Shown piece after piece: positions 24,960 through 31,288 of a stretch of 64,000 bases of DNA. How positions within the stretch are numbered: the stretch's first letter is position 1; every line of letters starts with the position of its first letter. The notes under the pieces were generated by a model, which did no database searches, had not been told where the DNA came from, and worked only from the letters and a program-made list of their open reading frames with translations. The DNA is from DATIBQ01 sp964573395 (lineage in GTDB: Bacteria; Patescibacteriota; Minisyncoccia; Phycocordibacterales; UBA9973), in the NCBI GenBank assembly GCA_964573395.1, contig CAZNJI010000003.1:1-64000 (forward strand), given 5' to 3'. The position numbers were made by a program, and so were the translations under genes.

Positions 24960-25024
24960 GGGCCTAAAACATTTTTTCCAAAAATGTTCGGCCGAACATT
25001 TGCCAAAGCAAATGTTTTAGGCCC
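24960..25024 (+). repeat. 15-bp inverted repeat in the tRNA-Glu leader
   Basis: Arms GGGCCTAAAACATTT (24960-24974) and AAATGTTTTAGGCCC (25010-25024) are perfect complements. A second palindrome, AAATGTTCGG/CCGAACATTT, sits inside. The right arm includes the first five bases of the tRNA, so the leader can pair with the acceptor stem. Confidence 0.8.
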
Positions 25025-25091
25025 TATCGTCTAACGGTTAGGACATCGGCTTCTCAAGCCGGTAATCGGGGTTCGATTCCCCGTAGGGTCA
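25020..25091 (+). tRNA. tRNA-Glu (anticodon CUC)
   Basis: Acceptor GGCCCTA pairs with TAGGGTC, the anticodon loop is TTCTCAA with anticodon CTC, and the T-arm is GGGGTTCGATTCCCC. CCA is not encoded; the genome continues ACAC. The 3' end GGGTCACAC resembles the GGTCAC motif at the borders of the cassettes that follow. Confidence 0.95.
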
Positions 25092-25155
25092 CACGATTTT
25101 TATTCTTATTTTAACAATGTAATTTTTTGGTACCAAATGGGAGTTTGGAACCAAA

Positions 25156-25186
25156 ATAAAAAAGCCATCCTTTCGGATAAGCTTTA
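25156..25186 (-). terminator. Terminator of cassette gene 1
   Basis: Stem AAGC-ATCC/GGAT-GCTT around TTTC with a T-run on the minus strand. Confidence 0.7.
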
Positions 25187-25203
25187 AGTAAAATTCTTTT
25201 AAT

Positions 25204-25533
25204 TTATTTACTCTTCATGAGCTGCGGAACCCTTTCGGCCAGTTCTTTTCCAGTAAATCCAAGCTCCTGCGCAAGCTTTAATGTATTTACCAGCATCTTT
25301 ACGGTTGCTTCTTCCACCTGGCTTTTATTCATATAGGTGTACTTGCCCGTATGATCATAGCTTTCACATACTTCCGCAATTTTACCGATAGACTTTTGCA
25401 TATGAAGAACGCTGTGATTTAAAGCAAACATCGCTTTTTGCTCCGGTGGCATATCTTTCATTACCGGGTAATTTTCCTCATTAAAAATGTACTTAGAGCC
25501 AATAAACTCTATAAATTGCTGTACTGTTTCCAT
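25204..25533 (-). CDS. Cassette gene 1: hypothetical helical protein, 109 aa
   Basis: An all-helical soluble protein. Its middle reads FALNHSVLHMQKSIGKIAEV and its end LKLAQELGFTGKELAERV. The helix pattern is vaguely like small MazG-type proteins, but the magnesium-binding Glu/Asp motifs are not evident, so I leave the function open. It is the first unit behind tRNA-Glu, with its own TTGACG-N16-TAGTGT promoter and terminator. Confidence 0.65.
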   Translation of the reverse strand: METVQQFIEFIGSKYIFNEENYPVMKDMPPEQKAMFALNHSVLHMQKSIGKIAEVCESYDHTGKYTYMNKSQVEEATVKMLVNTLKLAQELGFTGKELAERVPQLMKSK

Positions 25534-25550
25534 GTTTTTTGATTTTACCT

Positions 25551-25578
25551 ACACTACCATTTCCTTAATATTCGTCAA
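25551..25578 (-). promoter_or_regulatory. Cassette-type promoter TTGACG-N16-TAGTGT
   Basis: -35 at 25578-25573 and -10 at 25556-25551 on the minus strand, with the extension ATGG before the -10. Nearly the same spacing and wording recur before 27305, 28094 and 63346. Confidence 0.7.
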
Positions 25579-25583
25579 TATTC

Positions 25584-25613
25584 GATTCCAATTCCGACCA
25601 CATTCGGTCACAC
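25584..25613. repeat. Cassette border repeat 1
   Basis: GATTCCAATTCCGACCACAT followed by TCGGTCACAC. Closely matches 26385-26412 and 28144-28171; GGTCACAC equals the tRNA-Glu 3' end. Confidence 0.75.
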
Positions 25614-25633
25614 ACTGTAGTGGAAATTGGAAA

Positions 25634-25663
25634 CAAAAAAGCCGTTCCTTTCGGTTCGGCTTT
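25634..25663 (-). terminator. Terminator of cassette gene 2
   Basis: Stem AAGCCG/CGGCTT with an inner TTCC/GGTT; T-run then GTTTCCAATT on the minus strand. Confidence 0.75.
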
Positions 25664-25683
25664 GTTTCAATGAAAACTTTTGA

Positions 25684-26229
25684 TCAATTCTTGCTGATTG
25701 TGACTTTTTCTTCTTTCATCAGAAAATGGTCAGGGGCAAACTCTGTTACGATACCCACAATAACTGAAAGCGGTACATACATTCCCTGGACGATACAGTC
25801 GATTCCTTTCAGAGGCATTTTGAATTGCTCTTGCATAGATTCGTGCATTTCAGTTACCAGGTCAGACAGCTCAGGGTCATCTGTTTTTCCACTTTCGGAA
25901 ACACTGTTAAGGATATCCACCGCTTCAGTGAAATGCTGGTAGAAACCCTCATAATACATATTAGCCAGCTTCAGTCCTTCCGCACTGATATCTATCAGCG
26001 GAACCCATGTTGTGTACATTTCCCGTACTTCAGGGAACTTGTTCTTGTTGGATTCAGTAACAAACAGGCTTTTCATTGCTGTGTGCCAGTTGTTACGGAA
26101 GATTTGATGCCCAACCTTCATCATGTCCTTTGCGGCTGACATTTTTCCGAGAAAATCTTTTTTCTTTGAAGCTTTAACGAAATTGGTTTTTGCTTCTTCG
26201 AACAGTGAGAAATATTCAATCGGTTTCAT
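25684..26229 (-). CDS. Cassette gene 2: hypothetical helical protein, 181 aa
   Basis: A soluble, mostly alpha-helical protein with many aromatic residues (ANMYYEGFYQHFTEAVDIL) and no membrane segment. I recognise no family. It has a TTGACA-N17-TATTAT promoter and, unlike the other units, a leader of about 85 nt with an 11-bp hairpin just before the start. Codon use is more AT-rich than in the housekeeping genes. Confidence 0.6.
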   Translation of the reverse strand: MKPIEYFSLFEEAKTNFVKASKKKDFLGKMSAAKDMMKVGHQIFRNNWHTAMKSLFVTESNKNKFPEVREMYTTWVPLIDISAEGLKLANMYYEGFYQHFTEAVDILNSVSESGKTDDPELSDLVTEMHESMQEQFKMPLKGIDCIVQGMYVPLSVIVGIVTEFAPDHFLMKEEKVTISKN

Positions 26230-26239
26230 ATTTTGTTGA

Positions 26240-26290
26240 TTTTAGTGGTTACCAGAAATCCTATATCTGGACCTTTGGAAACCACTAAAA
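26240..26290 (-). promoter_or_regulatory. Hairpin in the 5' leader of cassette gene 2
   Basis: Arms TTTTAGTGGTT and AACCACTAAAA (11 bp) enclose a smaller CCAGA/TCTGG stem and end 10 nt before the ATG. It could control translation. Confidence 0.5.
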
Positions 26291-26315
26291 CTCTCTCAAG
26301 GAACTCTATGGCTAT

Positions 26316-26344
26316 ATAATAGCATAATTATACATAAATGTCAA
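26316..26344 (-). promoter_or_regulatory. Promoter TTGACA-N17-TATTAT
   Basis: -35 at 26344-26339 and -10 at 26321-26316 on the minus strand, for cassette gene 2. Confidence 0.65.
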
Positions 26345-26384
26345 TATATTACTTTCCTATACAAACCAATACTTTTAAATAAAT

Positions 26385-26412
26385 GGTTCCAATTCTGACC
26401 ACATTGGGTCAC
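26385..26412. repeat. Cassette border repeat 2
   Basis: GGTTCCAATTCTGACCACAT followed by TGGGTCAC; same order as at 25584 and 28144. The ends differ. Confidence 0.75.
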
Positions 26413-26488
26413 CTAAAGCAAAACTCTTGCTCTCGTTTACTACTAAACTCGTGGCTACCCTTTGGGTAGCCATAAATGGAGATTTAAA

Positions 26489-26518
26489 TAAAAAGATCCC
26501 CTTTATTCGGGGATCGGA
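26489..26518 (-). terminator. Terminator of cassette gene 3
   Basis: Stem GATCCCC/GGGGATC with a T-run on the minus strand. Confidence 0.8.
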
Positions 26519-26525
26519 TTAAATC

Positions 26526-27305
26526 TTATGCCTTTTCCAATTCCTTCTCTTTTCTGAAAGCAGTAACCGCAATGTCCTTGATTGAAAGAGTTGAATTGTT
26601 GCTTTGAAGCACAGTGTTTACCCATACGGTAAGGTCGTTAAAAAGCTTTGATGCCTTGAATGCTTCGACAGAGATACTCTGTTCTTCGGTAAGAACTTCG
26701 TGGGCAACCAGCATGTCGCCTTTCTCGCAGACAAACACTACACCCAACCGTTCGTTCATCGAAGTGGCTGATCTTTCCAGAGGAACAATAGGAAGCGAAT
26801 CCTTGATTCCATGAAGAATGACTTTCGTGTTACCCTTGTTTTCTTCAACGAGGAGCGTGATATCCGGTATGTGATTTTCCAAAAGAAACTCTACCCGAAA
26901 CAGTACGTCTGCATAAAAATTCTTTTTGAATTCCATCGCTTTTTGTACCCCTTCAAGGTAGCCAGTCATCTTTTTGAAATTGTCCACCCCGTTGCTTATG
27001 TGGGCAACATCAACCTGGTTTGCTTCACGTTCCCTGATGTTTTCTTTCTTTTGGTCGAAACCAATAACACGATCGTATTCTTTGTTCGGGAAAATGTAAT
27101 GGAAGCCGAAATAGTGTATCTTCATCTCTCTTCCACAACCACATTCACACGAAAAACTAATATATGCATTCCATTTTTCGTTATCTTTGGTTGAGCGGAA
27201 TAGGTCGTAGAAACTTTTGAGACGTATTTCTTCACTAATGTTGCCACAGTGCTCTACCCAATCAGGGAGGCTTTCTAAAAGGTTTATGTTTGTTTTTCTA
27301 TTCAT
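26526..27305 (-). CDS. Cassette gene 3: hypothetical protein, 259 aa
   Basis: A soluble protein. Near residue 55 it carries SFSCECGCGREMKIHYFGFH, a Cys/His cluster (CxCxC plus two His) that could bind metal. The middle (VLFRVEFLLENHIPDITLLV) and the C-terminal helices match no family I know. The TTGCCA-N16-TAGTGT promoter is nearly the same as that of the 94-aa gene at 63062-63346. Confidence 0.6.
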   Translation of the reverse strand: MNRKTNINLLESLPDWVEHCGNISEEIRLKSFYDLFRSTKDNEKWNAYISFSCECGCGREMKIHYFGFHYIFPNKEYDRVIGFDQKKENIREREANQVDVAHISNGVDNFKKMTGYLEGVQKAMEFKKNFYADVLFRVEFLLENHIPDITLLVEENKGNTKVILHGIKDSLPIVPLERSATSMNERLGVVFVCEKGDMLVAHEVLTEEQSISVEAFKASKLFNDLTVWVNTVLQSNNSTLSIKDIAVTAFRKEKELEKA

Positions 27306-27338
27306 AAAGAACTAGTTTAGTGATTGATTATTTTGCTT

Positions 27339-27366
27339 ACACTACCATTTATCCTGAATTTGGCAA
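27339..27366 (-). promoter_or_regulatory. Cassette-type promoter TTGCCA-N16-TAGTGT
   Basis: -35 at 27366-27361 and -10 at 27344-27339 on the minus strand, with ATGG before the -10. Confidence 0.7.
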
Positions 27367-27410
27367 TAGTCCTCTCATTTCATGTATACTGCTTTTCAAC
27401 GCTAGTTGGT

Positions 27411-27465
27411 ACCCCACTATTTCGGAAATCCAAGTCTTGGGGTCACAGATTCTGGAAAAGAAAAA
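27411..27465. repeat. Degenerate cassette border
   Basis: Contains GGGGTCACAGATTCTGGAAA before the terminator of gene 4. It resembles the GGTCACA...TTGGAAAC arrangement of the other borders but lacks the full upstream half. Confidence 0.4.
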
Positions 27466-27488
27466 AGACCCGAAATATTCAGGTCTTT
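27461..27488 (-). terminator. Terminator of cassette gene 4
   Basis: Stem AAAGACC/GGTCTTT with a run of six Ts on the minus strand. Confidence 0.75.
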
Positions 27489-27503
27489 GGATAATTTTTT
27501 GTA

Positions 27504-28094
27504 CTAAGAAACATTTTGTAAAATGCGCAAACCATTTGTCCACGGAACACCAATTTGGCAATCAATACCCCAGCGATTTCCGTATTGGCTACCCAGCCAC
27601 CCTATGATAACAGGATAAATAGTAGTATCAGTTTTTTCTTCGTTAATCTTTACTTCAACTGAAACATATCCAACTAAAGTAGTGTTTGCATTTGTCAGTA
27701 CGCCTTTTTCTCCTGACATTTGTTTCTTAGTCAATTGTAAAATTCTTTCAGCAATCTGGGTTGGGTCGGTAGTAGAGATGTTTAGATCAGACATAAGTTG
27801 CTTATCATACTTTGAGTGATTGTAGTGTCCTACTGATGAAATATATTCACCTTTTGATCTCTCAGCCTGGTGAGTATAAAAGGTAGTTCCACACTGTAAC
27901 TCTTTTTGTTTAAGAGTTTCAGCAGCTATCTCTTTGTCGGATATAAGCGGAAGAACATATTTAGTAAAGTTTTCTCCTTGCCAGTATTGTCTAAGAGCTT
28001 CCTTTCGCTTCTTGCGCTTTATACTTTTAACGGTGCAGATACCAATGTCTTGGTAGTGATTTTGCGGATTGTAGGTAGTGGAAGTACTTTTCAT
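27504..28094 (-). CDS. Cassette gene 4: hypothetical protein, 196 aa
   Basis: A soluble protein with a basic patch (KSIKRKKRKEALRQYW) near the N-terminus and a hydrophobic beta-rich C-terminus (TTIYPVIIGWLGSQYGNRWG). I recognise no family. A TTGACG-N16-TATTGT promoter and a full border repeat stand upstream, and its own terminator downstream. Confidence 0.6.
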   Translation of the reverse strand: MKSTSTTYNPQNHYQDIGICTVKSIKRKKRKEALRQYWQGENFTKYVLPLISDKEIAAETLKQKELQCGTTFYTHQAERSKGEYISSVGHYNHSKYDKQLMSDLNISTTDPTQIAERILQLTKKQMSGEKGVLTNANTTLVGYVSVEVKINEEKTDTTIYPVIIGWLGSQYGNRWGIDCQIGVPWTNGLRILQNVS

Positions 28095-28110
28095 TTTTTA
28101 AATTTTCCTT

Positions 28111-28138
28111 ACAATACCATCTCTCTGAGATCCGTCAA
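28111..28138 (-). promoter_or_regulatory. Cassette-type promoter TTGACG-N16-TATTGT
   Basis: -35 at 28138-28133 and -10 at 28116-28111 on the minus strand, with ATGG before the -10. Confidence 0.7.
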
Positions 28139-28143
28139 TATCT

Positions 28144-28171
28144 GGTTCCAATTCTGACCACATTCCCTCAC
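28144..28171. repeat. Cassette border repeat 3
   Basis: GGTTCCAATTCTGACCACAT followed by TCCCTCAC. The first 20 bases equal those of border 2; GGTCAC is changed to CCTCAC. This is the last border before the arginine kinase gene. Confidence 0.75.
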
Positions 28172-28218
28172 AATTTGAAAATTCTTCGTAGAGAGTATTT
28201 AGTTCCCCTCTTTTGTAA

Positions 28219-28250
28219 TTAAAACCCACCCCTATATAGGGGGTGGGTTA
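28219..28250 (-). terminator. Terminator of the arginine kinase gene
   Basis: Stem AACCCACCCC/GGGGTGGGTT around TATATA-rich bases, followed by TTTT on the minus strand. Confidence 0.8.
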
Positions 28251-28257
28251 ATTTCGC

Positions 28258-29280
28258 TTAATTATTCAATGATTTCTCGAGCTCTATGAGTTTTTTTACT
28301 CCATGATAAAGCTGTTCGTAAATCTCACGTTCGGTTACCCCAAGGCGGCGCTTATTCGAAATGTCGTAGATGCCATCGGAAGATTCCGAGTGCTCTCCGT
28401 GTACGCCTCGGATCGATAGCCCAAGCGTTCCGCATATTGCTTTGAAGTTTTCACTCGCCGAAAGTTTTGGAATCTTAATGTGTACCGAAGCACGCATTGC
28501 TGTTCCTAAATTGGTTGGACAAGTGGTGTGGTATCCGCGGATATCATCAAAAGCAAAGTGAATTTTTTCATTGATGAAATCGAGTGCAGTTGCCAACCGC
28601 ATGAATACTTCAGCAATGTCGGCACCCTGCTGCATGCTAATAATACGCATACTGTCTTCTTCTGAAATCCATACCAGGAACCTCTTATCATCTGAAAAGA
28701 AAATTCCGCGATTCTTCGGCCAGTCGCGGTTTACGCCAACACTTTCTAAAAAACGGTCTCCCTGCTTGAATAAGAAATGGTCTGCAACCAGTTTTTGCCG
28801 CATTTCTTCGCTCATGCCGTCAAGCGGAAAATATTCTCCCTTGAGCGATCCAGGAAGCTGCTGTAGTGCTGCAATAATTTCAGACTCCATAGCTGCCCGA
28901 TCTGCCGCTGATATGGCAGAAGGAAACGCATATTTTGCAAAATTACGCCCAACCCGGATACGGGTTGATACAACATAACTCCCTTCTGGATCCAAGTTTT
29001 CAATAGAAAGACCAATGAGCGAAAAATCGCTTCTGTGGCCGGCCATGTCGTAGTGGTGATAATCCTTAATCACCGGGTCAAAAAGAGGAGCAAGCATAGT
29101 ATACGATTCAGGATCGCCTGCATAGACACCAATACTTGAGTCTGGATTATCAATGCCAGACTGAATGGCTTTTTGTAGTGTCCAGCCATGCGGAGTCGTT
29201 ACATCGGCCAATTGTGTCTGTACTGCTTCACTGCAGTACTTTTTCATTAACATGTCGGGGTTTGATTTAATTTCTGTCAT
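28258..29280 (-). CDS. Phosphagen kinase, arginine kinase-like, full length
   Basis: A 340-residue ATP:guanido phosphotransferase with both domains, unlike bacterial McsB, which lacks the N-terminal one. Residues 105-112 STRIRVGR carry two phosphate-binding Arg; 206-216 SEEDSMRIISM carry the Glu equivalent to Glu225 of Limulus arginine kinase and another Arg; the reactive Cys is Cys254 in CPTNLGT; 295-313 GEHSESSDGIYDISNKRRL holds the Glu314 equivalent. The Arg309 equivalent is His294. It should store phosphate on a guanidino compound, probably arginine. Its own TTGACA-N16-TAGTAT promoter and terminator make it a one-gene unit beside the cassette array. Horizontal transfer is likely but not shown. 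Confidence 0.9.
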   Translation of the reverse strand: MTEIKSNPDMLMKKYCSEAVQTQLADVTTPHGWTLQKAIQSGIDNPDSSIGVYAGDPESYTMLAPLFDPVIKDYHHYDMAGHRSDFSLIGLSIENLDPEGSYVVSTRIRVGRNFAKYAFPSAISAADRAAMESEIIAALQQLPGSLKGEYFPLDGMSEEMRQKLVADHFLFKQGDRFLESVGVNRDWPKNRGIFFSDDKRFLVWISEEDSMRIISMQQGADIAEVFMRLATALDFINEKIHFAFDDIRGYHTTCPTNLGTAMRASVHIKIPKLSASENFKAICGTLGLSIRGVHGEHSESSDGIYDISNKRRLGVTEREIYEQLYHGVKKLIELEKSLNN

Positions 29281-29312
29281 AAGAACGATAGTTTACTGTA
29301 AATTTTGAAATA

Positions 29313-29340
29313 ATACTATCCTATAAGGGTTTTTTGTCAA
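29313..29340 (-). promoter_or_regulatory. Promoter TTGACA-N16-TAGTAT
   Basis: -35 at 29340-29335 and -10 at 29318-29313 on the minus strand, for the arginine kinase gene; leader about 25 nt. Confidence 0.75.
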
Positions 29341-29341
29341 T

Positions 29342-29551
29342 TTATAAAGATTGAATTGACAAATCAAAAAGCTTCGCTGTTTTAGGCGAAGCTTTGCTCA
29401 CTTCCTGGTGCTGCATTGCCTTATCCCGCTGTTTTTTCAGAACGACAAAGACGGCAATACAGATGAAGAGAATAATGATCATTGGCAGAAAGAATGTGTA
29501 CTTTGGATTCTTGGTGTGATTAAAATCGTACCAAGCTTTTTTCATATCCAT
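29342..29551 (-). CDS. Small single-pass membrane protein, 69 aa
   Basis: One membrane helix (YTFFLPMIIILFICIAVFVVL) with a short N-terminal part and a charged tail. Unknown family. A TTGACA-N16-TATTAT promoter lies upstream. An intrinsic terminator hairpin falls inside the last 18 codons, so a large share of transcripts may end before the stop codon. Confidence 0.55.
   Translation of the reverse strand: MDMKKAWYDFNHTKNPKYTFFLPMIIILFICIAVFVVLKKQRDKAMQHQEVSKASPKTAKLFDLSIQSL
29364..29395 (-). terminator. Terminator hairpin inside the end of a coding region
   Basis: Stem AAAGCTTCGC/GCGAAGCTTT with a T-run on the minus strand. It begins 53 nt before the stop codon of the 69-aa gene. Confidence 0.75.
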
Positions 29552-29573
29552 AATGAACCATTTTTGTGCGTAT

Positions 29574-29601
29574 ATAATACTATATTAATAGATTTTGTCA
29601 A
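29574..29601 (-). promoter_or_regulatory. Promoter TTGACA-N16-TATTAT
   Basis: -35 at 29601-29596 and -10 at 29579-29574 on the minus strand, for the 69-aa membrane protein. Confidence 0.7.
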
Positions 29602-29633
29602 ATATAACAAGTTCTGGACTAATCAGTTATTTT

Positions 29634-31274
29634 TTATATTTTGAGCAACTCTCGCACTTTCTTAAACCCGAGTGCCACAATAAATGTTGAGAGCCGCGGA
29701 CCGGTGTCTTTTGAAATAAGCAGGTTGTACAAATCTTTAAAGAAAGCGCGCTGGCGAACTGCGTTCTCTTTCTGATCGAGCGATTCATCTTTGGCAATAT
29801 CGTATATAAACTGCTCAAGATTTTCTTCAATCAATTCGTTCTTTTCGATTGCAGTAAGAAGCGTAGCTACATACCCCTTTCCTTCTTCAGTCATTTTTTC
29901 GTAATATGCAGTATTTGGCTCAGTGCGAATAGAAATTTTTTCTTCTGTATTGTATATGTCGAGCCAATTCTTCGCTTTTGGAATGCGATTCTTCAGTGCC
30001 TGGCTATCTACAGCCGCACCTGCGCTCTCAAAGAGCATCAGCATCTTCGATGCATCCCATTGCATAATCTGTCCAAAGGCCACTGTCTGGCGGAACGACG
30101 TTGGTTGACCATAGTGCTTCTCGCTTTCTGAGAGCGACCAGGCAAGAGAGTCCGCCGCGATTGCATCCAATTCCCCATTCTCTAATTTTTTCACCCCCAG
30201 ATCGTACTCTTCATACTGGCGATAAATTTCACTGTCAAATGCCAGGTTAAACGGCTGTGCCGGCGTCTTGCGAAGATAGAGCCACTTTAAAAGCCGGGCT
30301 TCGTAAATCTGCAGCAAGTCCTCCGGCGAGACAGCGCCGCCTTTCGAGCCGGACATTTTGCCGTCCATTCCCACAATGCCGACGAATTTATACTCGACAA
30401 ATACCGGCGGCTCGCTCGAAAAAATTTCTTTCGCGATGATGCTTGAAACATCGAAGCTTGATCCTGGAGAAGCGTGGTCGTGCCCGCCCGGTTCGAACAC
30501 CACTTCTTCATGCATCCAGCGCATTGGCCAATCTACTTTCCACGGAAGCTTGTAGCAAAAATCCGTTTTTAAATCGATCGTTTCTTCCTGCTTTGTTTCT
30601 TTGCAGTAATAGGTTACCTTCGATTCGCCGTTAAACGATCTGATTTCAGTGAAATCTTTGCCAGTAAAACGCGAATAAATTGCGATTGGGAAATAACTCT
30701 CAACAAAAGATTCCTTCGTGAGGCATTTTTCTTTGATCGCTTTTTCGCTCATAAGCGAAAACATAACTTCGCCGATCTCTTTGCGCTTTTGCATCGCCAG
30801 AATTACCTTCTCAGCATAGGCGCCGCTCTCGTAGAGCTCGGTTTGGTTTTTATACTCAAGTTCAATGCCAAGCTTTCGCATTGATTCTTCGAATGGTTTT
30901 TGAAAACTTTCGGCATAGGATGCGTACTTGCCCGTCGGATCGGGAATCTTTGAAATCGGCATGCCGATGTATTGGCTAAACGATTCCGGCACCCCAGCCG
31001 GCACTTTTCGAAAGCGGTCGAAATTATCCCAGGAAAAAACAAATCGGGTTTGCTTGCCCTTTTCTTTGAGCGCCTGCAACACGGCGAAAGAGGTCATGAC
31101 GTCACGGAAATTCCCGAAGTGCACCACTCCCGACGGGCTAATGCCTGCTGCGGCAGTGTACACATCCTTGTCTGGAAATGCCTTCAGTACCTCATCCGCA
31201 ATGGTGCGCGCCCAGTGCTGGTTACCTGTTTCCAAGCTGCGTGGGTTGATTCGCTTTGATTGATCGAATGCCAT
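29634..31274 (-). CDS. lysS: Lysyl-tRNA synthetase, class I
   Basis: A 546-residue class I LysRS of the archaeal type. The HIGH-like motif is in GISPSGVVHFGNFRD and the KMSKS-like motif in GKMSGSKGG, both on a Rossmann fold; the C-terminal helical bundle is the anticodon cage. It charges tRNA-Lys. Most bacteria use the unrelated class II enzyme, while class I occurs in alpha-proteobacteria, spirochaetes and many CPR. It lies 14 bp downstream of dnaJ and may be cotranscribed. Confidence 0.95.
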   Translation of the reverse strand: MAFDQSKRINPRSLETGNQHWARTIADEVLKAFPDKDVYTAAAGISPSGVVHFGNFRDVMTSFAVLQALKEKGKQTRFVFSWDNFDRFRKVPAGVPESFSQYIGMPISKIPDPTGKYASYAESFQKPFEESMRKLGIELEYKNQTELYESGAYAEKVILAMQKRKEIGEVMFSLMSEKAIKEKCLTKESFVESYFPIAIYSRFTGKDFTEIRSFNGESKVTYYCKETKQEETIDLKTDFCYKLPWKVDWPMRWMHEEVVFEPGGHDHASPGSSFDVSSIIAKEIFSSEPPVFVEYKFVGIVGMDGKMSGSKGGAVSPEDLLQIYEARLLKWLYLRKTPAQPFNLAFDSEIYRQYEEYDLGVKKLENGELDAIAADSLAWSLSESEKHYGQPTSFRQTVAFGQIMQWDASKMLMLFESAGAAVDSQALKNRIPKAKNWLDIYNTEEKISIRTEPNTAYYEKMTEEGKGYVATLLTAIEKNELIEENLEQFIYDIAKDESLDQKENAVRQRAFFKDLYNLLISKDTGPRLSTFIVALGFKKVRELLKI

Positions 31275-31288
31275 TGTTAAATTCTCTG

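Larger units (their letters stand above)
25088..28171. mobile_element. Candidate cassette array at the tRNA-Glu 3' end
   Basis: Four one-gene units follow the tRNA, all on the minus strand: 25204-25533, 25684-26229, 26526-27305 and 27504-28094. Each has a private promoter and terminator. Between units lie related sequences centred on GGTTCCAATTCTGACCACAT and GGTCAC, and after the terminators stands TTGGAAAC or a variant. The GGTCAC matches the end of the tRNA gene. No recombinase is encoded in the window, so mobility is inferred only from layout and repeats. Confidence 0.55.

Noticed and set aside
24960..25024. Leader hairpin as a rho-independent terminator before tRNA-Glu
   Set aside because: The right arm is followed by tRNA sequence, not by a T-run.
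25088..28171. Array as a classical integron
   Set aside because: No intI gene in the window, no RYYYAAC/GTTRRRY attC ends at the borders, and each unit has its own promoter and terminator.
25020..28171. Repeats as a CRISPR array
   Set aside because: Three to five diverged copies 0.5-1 kb apart with genes between; no regular spacers and no cas genes.
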